Source of the DNA: Streptomyces umbrinus
GTDB taxonomy: Bacteria; Actinomycetota; Actinomycetes; Streptomycetales; Streptomycetaceae
Reading direction: 5' to 3'
Length of the DNA stretch: 64,000 nt
Assembly: GCF_030817415.1 (NCBI RefSeq)
Contig: NZ_JAUSZI010000002.1
Coordinates: forward strand, 7,130,001-7,194,000
Below, in pieces: positions 42,638 to 52,693 of this stretch. Both the position numbers and the translations under genes were made by a program. How positions within the stretch are numbered: the stretch's first letter is position 1; the number at the start of each line of letters is the position of its first letter. The notes under the pieces are model-generated. The model did not search any database. It saw nothing but the letters and a program-made list of their open reading frames with translations, and had not been told where the DNA came from.

Positions 42638-42951
42638 CAGAGAAGTTGCGTCGTTGCAGGTAGTGAGAGGTTCCATTCACCTGAATGGAGGTACGTCGCA
42701 GTAGAGGGTGACGCCATCCGTCCAGGCGAGATATGTTCGGTTGTGAGGGAATGGCGGACGCCGTCCCTCGCATATCGGAATGCCGTGCCGTGGGTTTTCT
42801 GCAATCACCCGCGACAGTGGGTGGAGATCTTGCCCGCGGGGGAGGAGGAGGTGGAAGTCACCGAGTCCGAGGCTCCGGGAGTCGCTGGAGCCTGGTGCAA
42901 AAGGGAGATGCTCCGCCGTCGATGCGGAGTGATCCGGGAACGGAGTTCTGC
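42638..42951 (+). other. Leader region of the hibernation-factor gene
   Basis: No gene is supported in these 314 bp. A perfect hairpin CCATTC-ACCT-GAATGG (42673-42688) lies in the first third. The region must carry the promoter for hpf, but no clear -35/-10 pair is seen. A longer in-frame reading of the hpf gene exists here but lacks family similarity. Confidence 0.4.
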
Positions 42952-43644
42952 GTGGACATCGTCGTCAAGGGCCGCAAGACCGAGGTGCCCGAGCGGTTCC
43001 GCAAGCACGTGGCCGAGAAGCTGAAGCTGGAGAAGATCCAGAAGCTCGACGGCAAGGTGATCAGCCTCGACGTCGAGGTGTCCAAGGAGCCCAACCCCCG
43101 ACAGGCCGACCGCTCCGACCGAGTGGAGATCACGCTTCACTCCCGCGGTCCGGTGATCCGGGCGGAGGCAGCGGCAAGCGATCCGTACGCGGCGCTGGAC
43201 CTGGCGGCAGACAAGCTGGAAGCGCGGCTGCGCAAGCAGCACGACAAGCGGTACACGCGCCGTGGAGCCCGCAGGATCTCGGCAGCCGAGGTCGCCGACC
43301 ACGTCCCGGGCGCGGCGACGCTCAACGGGAACGGCAGTGTGGTTCACGAGGAAGAGCCCGAGGCGGTGCCGACCAAGAAGATCGGTTCGCTCGAGGTGAA
43401 GGGTGACGGCCCCCTCGTCGTCCGCGAGAAGACCCACGTCGCGTCCCCGATGACGCTCGACCAGGCGCTCTACGAGATGGAGCTGGTCGGGCACGACTTC
43501 TATCTGTTCGTCGACTCCGAGACCAAGGAACCGAGTGTCGTCTACCGGCGGCACGCGTACGACTACGGCGTCATCCACCTCAGCACGGACCCGATGGTCG
43601 CCAAGGCGCAGCAGGCCCCGGCAGGCGGGGCGCTGGGCGGCTGA
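42952..43644 (+). CDS. hpf: Long ribosome hibernation promoting factor
   Basis: The 230-residue protein is a long-type HPF, which joins 70S ribosomes into inactive dimers in stationary phase or stress. The N-terminal S30AE domain (about 1-100) starts [19 protein letters not shown] and holds [21 protein letters not shown] flexible Ala/Glu-rich linker follows, then the C-terminal dimerisation domain (about 170-225) with [20 protein letters not shown] and [15 protein letters not shown]. The GTG at 42952 (VDIVVKG) aligns with the family start; upstream in-frame codons encode low-similarity sequence. It matches Rv3241c, two genes from secA in mycobacteria. Confidence 0.92.
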   Translation: MDIVVKGRKTEVPERFRKHVAEKLKLEKIQKLDGKVISLDVEVSKEPNPRQADRSDRVEITLHSRGPVIRAEAAASDPYAALDLAADKLEARLRKQHDKRYTRRGARRISAAEVADHVPGAATLNGNGSVVHEEEPEAVPTKKIGSLEVKGDGPLVVREKTHVASPMTLDQALYEMELVGHDFYLFVDSETKEPSVVYRRHAYDYGVIHLSTDPMVAKAQQAPAGGALGG

Positions 43645-43691
43645 CCTCGCCCGGTGAGCTCCCTCGGCCTTCGGCCGGGGCGAGCCCCAGT

Positions 43692-43728
43692 GGTGCCCCT
43701 GGAGTGCCCGTGCGCCCCCAGGGGCACC
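43692..43728 (+). terminator. Hairpin terminator after hpf
   Basis: Perfect 11-bp arms GGTGCCCCTGG and CCAGGGGCACC with a 15-base loop lie 48 bp after the hpf stop. No T-run follows. Confidence 0.55.
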
Positions 43729-43874
43729 GGTGTGCGACCCCTTTGTGCCCCGCTCTGTCGTCCCGTTGTCGCCCGGGCATGAAATCATGGCCGCACCGGC
43801 CCAACCGGTGGGCCGTTGCCTCGGGTTGGCGATGGCACAAGAAATACAGGCCACGGCCTTCAGGGGGAGGAACC

Positions 43875-44621
43875 ATGGCGGACAGCTTCGGACCGATGCG
43901 TGACGAAGATGCCGACGACGGCGTCGTCGGCATGGGCCCGGACGCGGGGTCCCCACGCAAGGAACCCATCAGGGTCCTTGTCGTGGATGACCATGCCCTC
44001 TTCCGTCGCGGCCTGGAGATCGTGCTCGCCGCCGAGGAGGACATCCAGGTCGTCGGCGAGGCGGGTGACGGCGCGGAGGCGGTCGACAAGGCCGCCGATC
44101 TGCTGCCGGACATCGTGCTGATGGACGTACGGATGCCAAAGCGCGGCGGTATCGAGGCGTGCACCTCCATCAAGGAGGTCGCACCCAGCGCGAAGATCAT
44201 CATGCTGACGATCAGCGACGAGGAGGCAGACCTCTACGACGCGATCAAGGCGGGGGCCACCGGATATCTCCTCAAGGAGATCTCCACCGATGAAGTGGCC
44301 ACGGCCATTCGCGCCGTCGCGGACGGGCAGTCGCAGATCAGTCCGTCGATGGCGTCGAAGCTGCTCACCGAGTTCAAGTCGATGATCCAGCGCACGGACG
44401 AGCGGCGGCTGGTGCCGGCGCCTCGGCTCACCGAGCGTGAGCTGGAGGTTCTCAAGCTCGTGGCGACCGGGATGAACAACCGGGATATCGCCAAGGAGTT
44501 GTTCATCTCCGAGAACACCGTGAAGAACCATGTGCGGAACATTCTGGAGAAGCTGCAGTTGCACTCCAGGATGGAGGCCGTGGTGTATGCGATGCGGGAG
44601 AAGATTCTCGAGATTCGTTAG
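43875..44621 (+). CDS. Orphan LuxR/NarL-family response regulator
   Basis: The 248-residue regulator has a 30-residue acidic N-terminal extension, a receiver domain with [19 protein letters not shown] and phosphoacceptor Asp in [14 protein letters not shown] near 84, and a C-terminal LuxR helix-turn-helix with [20 protein letters not shown] and [20 protein letters not shown]. No histidine kinase gene is nearby, so it is an orphan. From memory it corresponds to the S. coelicolor regulator called OrrA (SCO3008), related to AbrC3, which influences antibiotic production and development; this name is not provable here. An inverted repeat GGCCCA-N5-TGGGCC (43798-43814) lies upstream. Confidence 0.88.
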   Translation: MADSFGPMRDEDADDGVVGMGPDAGSPRKEPIRVLVVDDHALFRRGLEIVLAAEEDIQVVGEAGDGAEAVDKAADLLPDIVLMDVRMPKRGGIEACTSIKEVAPSAKIIMLTISDEEADLYDAIKAGATGYLLKEISTDEVATAIRAVADGQSQISPSMASKLLTEFKSMIQRTDERRLVPAPRLTERELEVLKLVATGMNNRDIAKELFISENTVKNHVRNILEKLQLHSRMEAVVYAMREKILEIR

Positions 44622-44684
44622 CGGCAGCAGCAGCGTCGTGGGGGCGGGGGGCGGTTCGTAGGCGCGCGCCGGATGTGGCTGGTT

Positions 44685-44704
44685 GCGCAGTTCCCCGCGC
44701 CCCT
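44685..44704 (+). repeat. Dispersed intergenic repeat, copy 1
   Basis: GCGCAGTTCCCCGCGCCCCT occurs four times in the window, always between genes and in the same orientation. This copy lies between the orphan regulator and the convergent YcaQ-like gene. Confidence 0.85.
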
Positions 44705-44742
44705 GAAAGCCCCCGGCGCCGCCGACGGGGACCTCGGTCTGC

Positions 44743-45945
44743 CTAACCCAGCGTTCGGCTCAGCTCCGTTGTCAGGGCTTCTCGCAGGGCCGGAGTGTTC
44801 GCTCGCTCCACCCGTACGTTCGTGCAGTCGACCCAGGTGGCTGCCTCCAGGAGGGCCTGGGCCACTGCCGGTACGGCCTTGGGGCTGTCGAGGGTGACCT
44901 GCTTGGCGACCAGCGTGGCGCCCTCGCGGGCCGGGTCGACGCGGCCGACCAGGTGGCCGCCGGCGAGGACCGGCATGGCGAAGTAGCCGTAGATCCGCTT
45001 CGGCTTGGGGACGTAGGCCTCCAGGCGGTGGGTGAAGCCGAAGATGCGCTCCGTGCGGGCCCGCTCCCAGACCAGGGAGTCGAACGGCGACAGGAGCGTC
45101 GTGCGGTGGCGGCCCCGCGGAGGCGTCTCCAGGGCCGCGGGATCCGCCCAGGCGGGCTTGGACCAGCCCTCCACCGTGACCGGGACCAGACCGGAGTCCG
45201 CGAGCACCGCGTCGACCTGCTCGCCCTTGAGGCGGTGGTAGTCGGCGATGTCCGCGCGCGTGCCGACGCCCAGGGACTGGCCCGCGAGCCGGACCAGACG
45301 GCGCAGGCACTCCGCGTCGTCCAGCTCGTCGTGGAGCAGGTCACCCGGGATGGCGCGCTCGGCCAGGTCGTACACCCGCTTCCATCCTCTGCGCTCCGTG
45401 CACACCACCTCGCCGTACATCAGGGCGCGCTCGACGGCGACCTTCGTGCCCGACCAGTCCCACCACTCGCTGGTCTTCTTCGCGCCGCCCAAGTCGGTGG
45501 CCGTGAGCGGGCCTTCGGTCCTCAGCTGCTTGATGACCTGGTCGTACGTGCCGTCCGGCAGGTCGTGGTTCCAGTGCGGGCGGGCGCGGTAGGCGCGGCG
45601 GCGGAACGCGAAGTGCGGCCACTCCTCGACGGGGAGGATGCAGGCGGCGTGCGACCAGTACTCGAAGGCGTGCGGGTTCGGCGGAGCCGTGCCGTCGGAC
45701 GCGGGCGTCCAGTAGGCGCCGTCCACCGTCTTGCGGCCGACCGCGCCGAGGCGGGCGTACGGGATGAGTTCGTGGGAGCGGGCCAGGACGGAGATCGTGT
45801 CGAGCTGGACCGCGCCCAGGTGTCGCAGTACGCCTCGGACGCCGCCCCTGCGGTCGGGGGCGCCCAGGAAACCCTGGGCGCGCAGGGCGATTCGGCGGGC
45901 CTCGTCGGCGGAGAGTTCGGCGGTGGGGCGCGGCAGACTCGTCAT
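44743..45945 (-). CDS. YcaQ-like winged-helix protein (putative crosslink DNA glycosylase family)
   Basis: The 400-residue protein belongs to the HTH_42/DUF1006 family whose best-known members, E. coli YcaQ and S. sahachiroi AlkZ, unhook DNA interstrand crosslinks. Winged-helix repeats cover the N-terminal half (SADEARRIALRAQGF, VLRHLGAVQLDTISVLARSH near 40-59). A conserved YWSHAACILPVEEWPHF lies near 105, and FDSLVWERARTERIFGF near 300. The AlkZ-type catalytic QxQ or QxD motif would lie near VQLDTISV, which reads QLD. Activity is plausible but unproven. The ATG at 45945 opens the conserved region. Confidence 0.75.
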   Translation of the reverse strand: MTSLPRPTAELSADEARRIALRAQGFLGAPDRRGGVRGVLRHLGAVQLDTISVLARSHELIPYARLGAVGRKTVDGAYWTPASDGTAPPNPHAFEYWSHAACILPVEEWPHFAFRRRAYRARPHWNHDLPDGTYDQVIKQLRTEGPLTATDLGGAKKTSEWWDWSGTKVAVERALMYGEVVCTERRGWKRVYDLAERAIPGDLLHDELDDAECLRRLVRLAGQSLGVGTRADIADYHRLKGEQVDAVLADSGLVPVTVEGWSKPAWADPAALETPPRGRHRTTLLSPFDSLVWERARTERIFGFTHRLEAYVPKPKRIYGYFAMPVLAGGHLVGRVDPAREGATLVAKQVTLDSPKAVPAVAQALLEAATWVDCTNVRVERANTPALREALTTELSRTLG

Positions 45946-46049
45946 GGTCCGCACGATATGCGGTGCCACTGACAATGGGCTCTGAGCTGCGAAAACCGCC
46001 GGGGAAATCTGCCGGGGAAGGCAGAGGGGGACGGGCGGGCGCCGGGAGT

Positions 46050-46628
46050 TCAGCTCTGTCGTGGAGTGGGCAGGTAGGGCGCTGTCGACGGCAGGCCCAG
46101 GTCCGACGGGAGCAGGGATCCGATCCAGCAGTCGCGGCGTACGCCCTTGTTGTTGATGCCGGAACGAAGGGTGCCCTCGATGGTGAAGCCGGCGCGTTCG
46201 GCGACCGCGCGGGAGCCCGTGTTGCCGACCTCGGCCCGCCACTCGACGCGGTCGATCGCCAGCTGAGTGAAGGCCCAACGGGAGGCGGTGAGGGCGGCCT
46301 CGGTGATGTAGCCGTTGCCCCGGTGTTCCTTCGTCGCCCAGAAACCGATCTCGCCGACCCCCAGGGAGCGCATCGTGATGGCGAGCATGCCGGCGAGTTC
46401 ACCGCTGATCGGCAGGAAGACACCGAAGGTGAACATCGAGCAGTCCACCCACCCGTCGGGCACCAGCTGCTCGGTGAAGGCCGTGGCGTGCTCGGGCAGA
46501 TAGGGCGACGGGATCGTGGTCCAGCGCTGGATGTCGGGATCCTGGACGGCGTCGTACACGGCGTCAGTGTCGTGCGGTCCCACGATGCGCAGCAGGAGCC
46601 GTTCGGAGGTCAGTGTGACGGGTTCCAT
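46050..46628 (-). CDS. GNAT acetyltransferase, RimJ/RimL type
   Basis: The product of about 192 residues is a GCN5-related N-acetyltransferase of the RimJ/RimL branch, which acetylates protein N termini or small amines using acetyl-CoA. It starts MEPVTLTSERLLLRIV. The acetyl-CoA site is GEIGFWATKEHRGNGYITEA near 95-115 (motif A, R/Q-x-x-G-x-G/A form), and motif B appears as VGNTGSRAVAERAGFTIEG near 137-155. A longer start at 46667 adds 13 residues. It lies in tandem with the YcaQ-like gene, upstream of it and divergent from secA. The substrate is unknown. Confidence 0.85.
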   Translation of the reverse strand: MEPVTLTSERLLLRIVGPHDTDAVYDAVQDPDIQRWTTIPSPYLPEHATAFTEQLVPDGWVDCSMFTFGVFLPISGELAGMLAITMRSLGVGEIGFWATKEHRGNGYITEAALTASRWAFTQLAIDRVEWRAEVGNTGSRAVAERAGFTIEGTLRSGINNKGVRRDCWIGSLLPSDLGLPSTAPYLPTPRQS

Positions 46629-46874
46629 CGGCCGATTCTGCTCGGGCTTCGGTGAGGAAGCCATCACTTTAGCCCTGTGTGAGGCGGCGGTTACCTTTCG
46701 TAGCGCTTGCGCGGCACCTTCCGCATCCTCCGCCCGTTGTCCTAGTGGCTGTCACATGCAGACCTCCCGGCGCGGTGGAGTCCTCGCTTACGATGGCCGT
46801 TGCTCAAGCTGTGATTTGAAACTGTCAATTGAAACCGACCGTCCCAGGCCCGACCGGCAAGGAGACAAACCCCC

Positions 46875-49685
<2,811 letters not shown>

Positions 49686-49748
49686 CGGTTCGCTCCGCGG
49701 GGCCGGCGGTATGCTCCGCGGGGTGAGCGGTTTGCTCTGCGGGGTGGG
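49686..49748. repeat. Three-copy 21-bp tandem repeat after secA
   Basis: Three units at 49686-49706, 49707-49727 and 49728-49748 share the pattern CGGTNNGCTCYGCGGGG. The array starts at the base after the secA stop and ends just before its terminator. Confidence 0.85.
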
Positions 49749-49754
49749 CAGTTG

Positions 49755-49786
49755 AAGGACCGGGCACCTATGGGTGCCCGGTCCTT
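49755..49786 (+). terminator. secA terminator
   Basis: Perfect 14-bp arms (49755-49768 and 49773-49786) around a TATG loop, about 70 bp after the secA stop. This is a strong intrinsic terminator candidate. Confidence 0.9.
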
Positions 49787-49843
49787 TGCGTTGGGTTGGC
49801 CCCCGCCCGGGTGTTGCCGGCCGCGGGCCGGTGGGGGCTTGTC

Positions 49844-49863
49844 GCGCAGTTCCCCGCGCCCCT
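49844..49863 (+). repeat. Dispersed intergenic repeat, copy 2
   Basis: Second copy of GCGCAGTTCCCCGCGCCCCT, between secA and the convergent Rv3235-like gene. The nearby GGGGCTTGTCGCGCAG also matches copy 3. Confidence 0.85.
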
Positions 49864-49887
49864 TATGGGGCGCCCAGGGGCTGCTGG

Positions 49888-50481
49888 TCAGTCCTCGGGT
49901 GTGCGTGGCATGCGGGTGCCGCCCAATTCTACTGCTGTGCAGCGCCAGCGGAGGTCGGGGCCCTGTTCCAGGCGGAATGCCATGGCACGGAGCTGGTCGC
50001 CCGCTCCGATGCGGGCGAAGGCCTCGACGGCGCCCGGGCGGGGGACGTAGTAGCCGATGTCGCGGACTACGGGGCGGGTGCCGCGGGCCCGGAGGGGGCC
50101 GCGTTCGGCGAGCCAGGCCAGTTCGTCGTACGCGCGTCCCGCGGTGTGCCGGAGCATGCAGTGGACGGGGCGCTGACCACTCAGAACGGCCACGAGACGG
50201 TCGGCGAACAGGTCGGTGGGGCGAGGCTGCCGGGGTGCACCCGGAAGGCTCTCAGCGGGGGCTGTGGAGGTCCTCCGGGGCGGGGCTCCGGAGGGGACCG
50301 GCGAGGCGGTCGGGACGGTGCTCGGGGTGGTGGCAGTGCTCGGGGCGGTGCCCGCCCGCCTCGTACGCGGTGAGCCGCCGCCGGGGGTCGTACGCGGTGA
50401 GCCGCCGCCCGGGCGGCGCGTGTCGTGGCGTACGGGCGGGCGGGTGCCCGGGGCGCCCGTGGTGCGCTTCGTCCTGGTCAT
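49888..50481 (-). CDS. Rv3235-family protein
   Basis: The 197-residue protein has a disordered N-terminal half (about 1-85) rich in Arg, Pro, Thr, Ser and Gly, with the repeat RRPGGGSPRTTPGGGSPRT. A compact C-terminal domain (about 88-197) follows, with RPTDLFADRLVAVLSGQRPV, MLRHTAGRAYDELAWLAE and WRCTAVELG. The C-terminal domain matches the actinobacterial Rv3235 family, which lies near secA1 in M. tuberculosis. The fold suggests an NTF2-like or small alpha-beta protein, but function is unknown. The ATG at 50481 is preferred over longer readings that run into non-coding sequence. Confidence 0.75.
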   Translation of the reverse strand: MTRTKRTTGAPGTRPPVRHDTRRPGGGSPRTTPGGGSPRTRRAGTAPSTATTPSTVPTASPVPSGAPPRRTSTAPAESLPGAPRQPRPTDLFADRLVAVLSGQRPVHCMLRHTAGRAYDELAWLAERGPLRARGTRPVVRDIGYYVPRPGAVEAFARIGAGDQLRAMAFRLEQGPDLRWRCTAVELGGTRMPRTPED

Positions 50482-50877
50482 CACCTTGTTCACGGCGGGA
50501 TCCCCATTCCGTCGGACCGACTGGATACCGGTCGGTAACTTTCCGTTGGGGATCTTGTACGAGGCCGGAGCGGGTGGCTGCAAGGACGGTGGGCGCGCGT
50601 CGGGGGTGCCGGAATCTTCACCTATCAGGGTGACGGGGGAGGGCGGGAGGCTTGGCGGGGCTGGGGAGTACCGGGTGATGTGCGAGGCCGGTGGTGGACG
50701 CCTCCGGAGGGGTGGCCGGGGCTCGAAAGGGGACGCCCGCACGTATCCTGAAGGCTCTCCCGGGAGCGCGAAGCCGCCCTCTTGGAGGCCTCCGACGGCG
50801 AGACCCGACGGCGAGACCCGACGGAGATTCCCGGCGGAGAGATCGACCACGCGATCCGACTACGAAAGCGGCCAGCC
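50482..50877. promoter_or_regulatory. Divergent region with inverted and tandem repeats
   Basis: No gene is seen in these 396 bp between the divergent Rv3235-like and DUF6912 genes. An inverted repeat ACCGAC-N9-GTCGGT (50516-50536) lies just upstream of the Rv3235-like start. A four-unit 13-bp tandem repeat lies at 50793-50844, just before the DUF6912 gene. Confidence 0.5.
50793..50844. repeat. 13-bp tandem repeat before the DUF6912 gene
   Basis: Two perfect units CGACGGCGAGACC are followed by two degenerate units (CGACGGAGATTCC, CGGCGGAGAGATC). The array ends 33 bp before the start codon, so it lies in the leader or over the promoter. Confidence 0.8.
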
Positions 50878-51393
50878 ATGCGCGTCTACGTCCCCCTGAC
50901 CCTCTCCGGTCTCGCCGAGGCGTACAAGACGGGTGAGCTGGGGTCGGGGCCCTTCGTCGCGTACGCCGTCACGCCCGCGCTGCGGGAGTGGTATCTGTCC
51001 GACGACATCGAGGAACTGGAGTACGCGGCGCTGAACCGGGCCGCGCTCGCCTCCCTCAGGCTGGTCGCGCTCGACCCCGGAGCCCCGCGGCGGCGGGTCG
51101 TCGTCGCCGTGGACGTGCCGGACGGGGCCGCGGTCGCCGATCCCGACCGGGGGCTCGACCCCTCGGCGCTCGGCGAGGTGCGGGTCGGCGGGGCCGTGGC
51201 GCTGGCCAAGGCGGCGGCCGTGCACCTGGACTCGGACGAGGCCGAGGCGGACGTGACGGCGGCCGTGGACGTGCTGGGCGCGGCCGACCGGGGTGATGAC
51301 GACGCGCAGTTCGTCGTGGACGGGGCCGAGGACCACGAGCTGCTGTGGTTCGCCACGCAGGAGATTCCGAACCTGGTGGGGCTGGGCGACTGA
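50878..51393 (+). CDS. DUF6912 family protein
   Basis: The 171-residue protein, starting MRVYVPLTLSGLAEAYKTGE, is a conserved actinobacterial protein of the DUF6912 type. No membrane helix, signal peptide or catalytic motif is visible. It has a beta-alpha pattern with VTPALREWYLSDDIEELEYA near 30-49, RVVVAVDVPD near 80 and a C-terminal FATQEIPNLVGLGD. It is followed 88 bp later by the HAD gene in the same direction. Function is unknown. Confidence 0.78.
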   Translation: MRVYVPLTLSGLAEAYKTGELGSGPFVAYAVTPALREWYLSDDIEELEYAALNRAALASLRLVALDPGAPRRRVVVAVDVPDGAAVADPDRGLDPSALGEVRVGGAVALAKAAAVHLDSDEAEADVTAAVDVLGAADRGDDDAQFVVDGAEDHELLWFATQEIPNLVGLGD

Positions 51394-51481
51394 CGGGCCC
51401 GGCCGCCCGGGTCGCGGCTCCTGGGGGCGCGCACTGGAGCACGCCGGATGTGTTGTCAGTGTGGCCGGGTATTTTTTTGGT

Positions 51482-52147
51482 ATGGGGATGCACGGAGCGG
51501 CACACATTGTCTGGGACTGGAACGGGACCCTGTTCCACGACAACACGGCGATCATCGGCGCGACGAACGCGGCGTTCGCCGAGCTGGGTATGGAACCGAT
51601 CACGCTGGAGCGGTACCGGGAGCTGTACTGCGTACCGGTGCCGAAGTTCTACGAGCGGCTGATAGGGCGGCTGCCCACGGACGAGGAGTGGGAGGTCATG
51701 GACGTGACCTTCCACCGGTACTACACCGAGCACCGGGTGGGCTGCGGGCTCACCGACGGGGTGCCCGGGCTGCTCGCCGAGTGGGCGTCGGCCGGTCGCA
51801 GCCAGTCGATCCTGAGCATGTACGGGCACGACGAGCTCGTCCCGTTGGTACGGGGGTTCGGGATCGAGGCCCATTTCATACGGGTGGACGGGCGGACCGG
51901 GCCGTCCGGGGGCAGCAAGGCCGAGCACATGGTCCGGCATGTGGGGGCGCTGGCGGGGGTGGAGCCCGCTCGTACGGTGGTGATCGGGGACGCGGCGGAC
52001 GACGCGGTTGCGGCGCTGCACGTGGGGGCGCGGGCCGTGCTCTACACCGGCGGGTCGCACAGCCGGGCCAGCCTTGAGGGGGTTGGGGTGCCGGTGGTGG
52101 ACAGCCTGGAAGAGGCTGTCGCGGAGGCCGAGCGGTTGGCGGCCTGA
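51482..52147 (+). CDS. HAD-superfamily hydrolase
   Basis: The 221-residue protein is a haloacid dehalogenase-type hydrolase. Motif I is VWDWNGTLFHDN near residue 10, where the usual DxDxT reads DxNGT, the variant common in actinobacterial phosphatase-like members. A helical cap (about 20-90) follows. Motif II is in ILSMYG near 110, motif III is GGSKAEHM near 142, and motif IV is VVIGDAADDAVAA near 165. The substrate is unknown; phosphoglycolate-type phosphatases are the closest class. The ATG at 51482 gives the normal N terminus, and a Met two codons later is equally possible. Confidence 0.82.
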   Translation: MGMHGAAHIVWDWNGTLFHDNTAIIGATNAAFAELGMEPITLERYRELYCVPVPKFYERLIGRLPTDEEWEVMDVTFHRYYTEHRVGCGLTDGVPGLLAEWASAGRSQSILSMYGHDELVPLVRGFGIEAHFIRVDGRTGPSGGSKAEHMVRHVGALAGVEPARTVVIGDAADDAVAALHVGARAVLYTGGSHSRASLEGVGVPVVDSLEEAVAEAERLAA

Positions 52148-52693
52148 GGCCCTGAGGTGGGTCCCCCTTGGCGGAACTGGGGCTTCGCCCCCAGGCCCCC
52201 GGGTGGGTTGTCGGCTGCGGGGCCGTCGTGGCTTGTCGCGCAGTTCCCCGCGCCCCTTAAGGGCGGCCCCAAGGGGCGCCCTTCGCGGAGCGAACTGTGC
52301 AGAGTGTCAAAAAGGGGGTCCCTCTTTTGTACACATACGGCTCATGACGGGGGGCCCGGGGAGAGCGATAGCCTTGTGCCGTGATCAGCGCGATACGTCG
52401 CGGGGGCCTTGTTGCCCTTGCCCTGCGCCCGGAACGCACGGACTACATCCGTGACCGGGCGGTCGCTGGTCTCCCCGGGCGGGGAAGCGCAGAAACCACC
52501 GCATACGCGGCAGGCGCAGGTGCACCGAGAGCAGCGTCACAGCCTCCGGAGCCGCCAAGAATGGCCGATAACGCCCCGCTCATCTCTCATCGCGGCATAG
52601 CGTCGAACGAGACCGGACACCCCGCGTCGCGGCGCTACGTCACTTCACGTTCTACGACGTCACGCAACGGCGCGCGACAGGAGCCAGAGGACA
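52148..52693 (+). other. Intergenic region before gdhB
   Basis: This 546-bp stretch holds repeat copy 3 (52238-52257) and an imperfect AAAAGGG / CCCTCTTTT hairpin with T-run near 52310-52328 that may end the HAD transcript. An Arg-rich open frame starting GTG at 52381 is probably not a gene. The gdhB promoter should lie here but no clear hexamers were found. Confidence 0.4.
52238..52257 (+). repeat. Dispersed intergenic repeat, copy 3
   Basis: Third copy of GCGCAGTTCCCCGCGCCCCT, after the HAD gene. Its upstream flank GGGTTGTCGGCTGCGG also resembles copy 4. Confidence 0.85.

Noticed and set aside
42747..42800. SigR-type promoter (GGGAAT) before hpf
   Set aside because: GGGAAT is present at about 42747, but no GTT follows at 18-19 bp spacing.
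42733..42951. 73-residue N-terminal extension of the HPF protein
   Set aside because: The in-frame extension has no S30AE-like sequence and crosses likely promoter DNA. The GTG at 42952 aligns with the family start.
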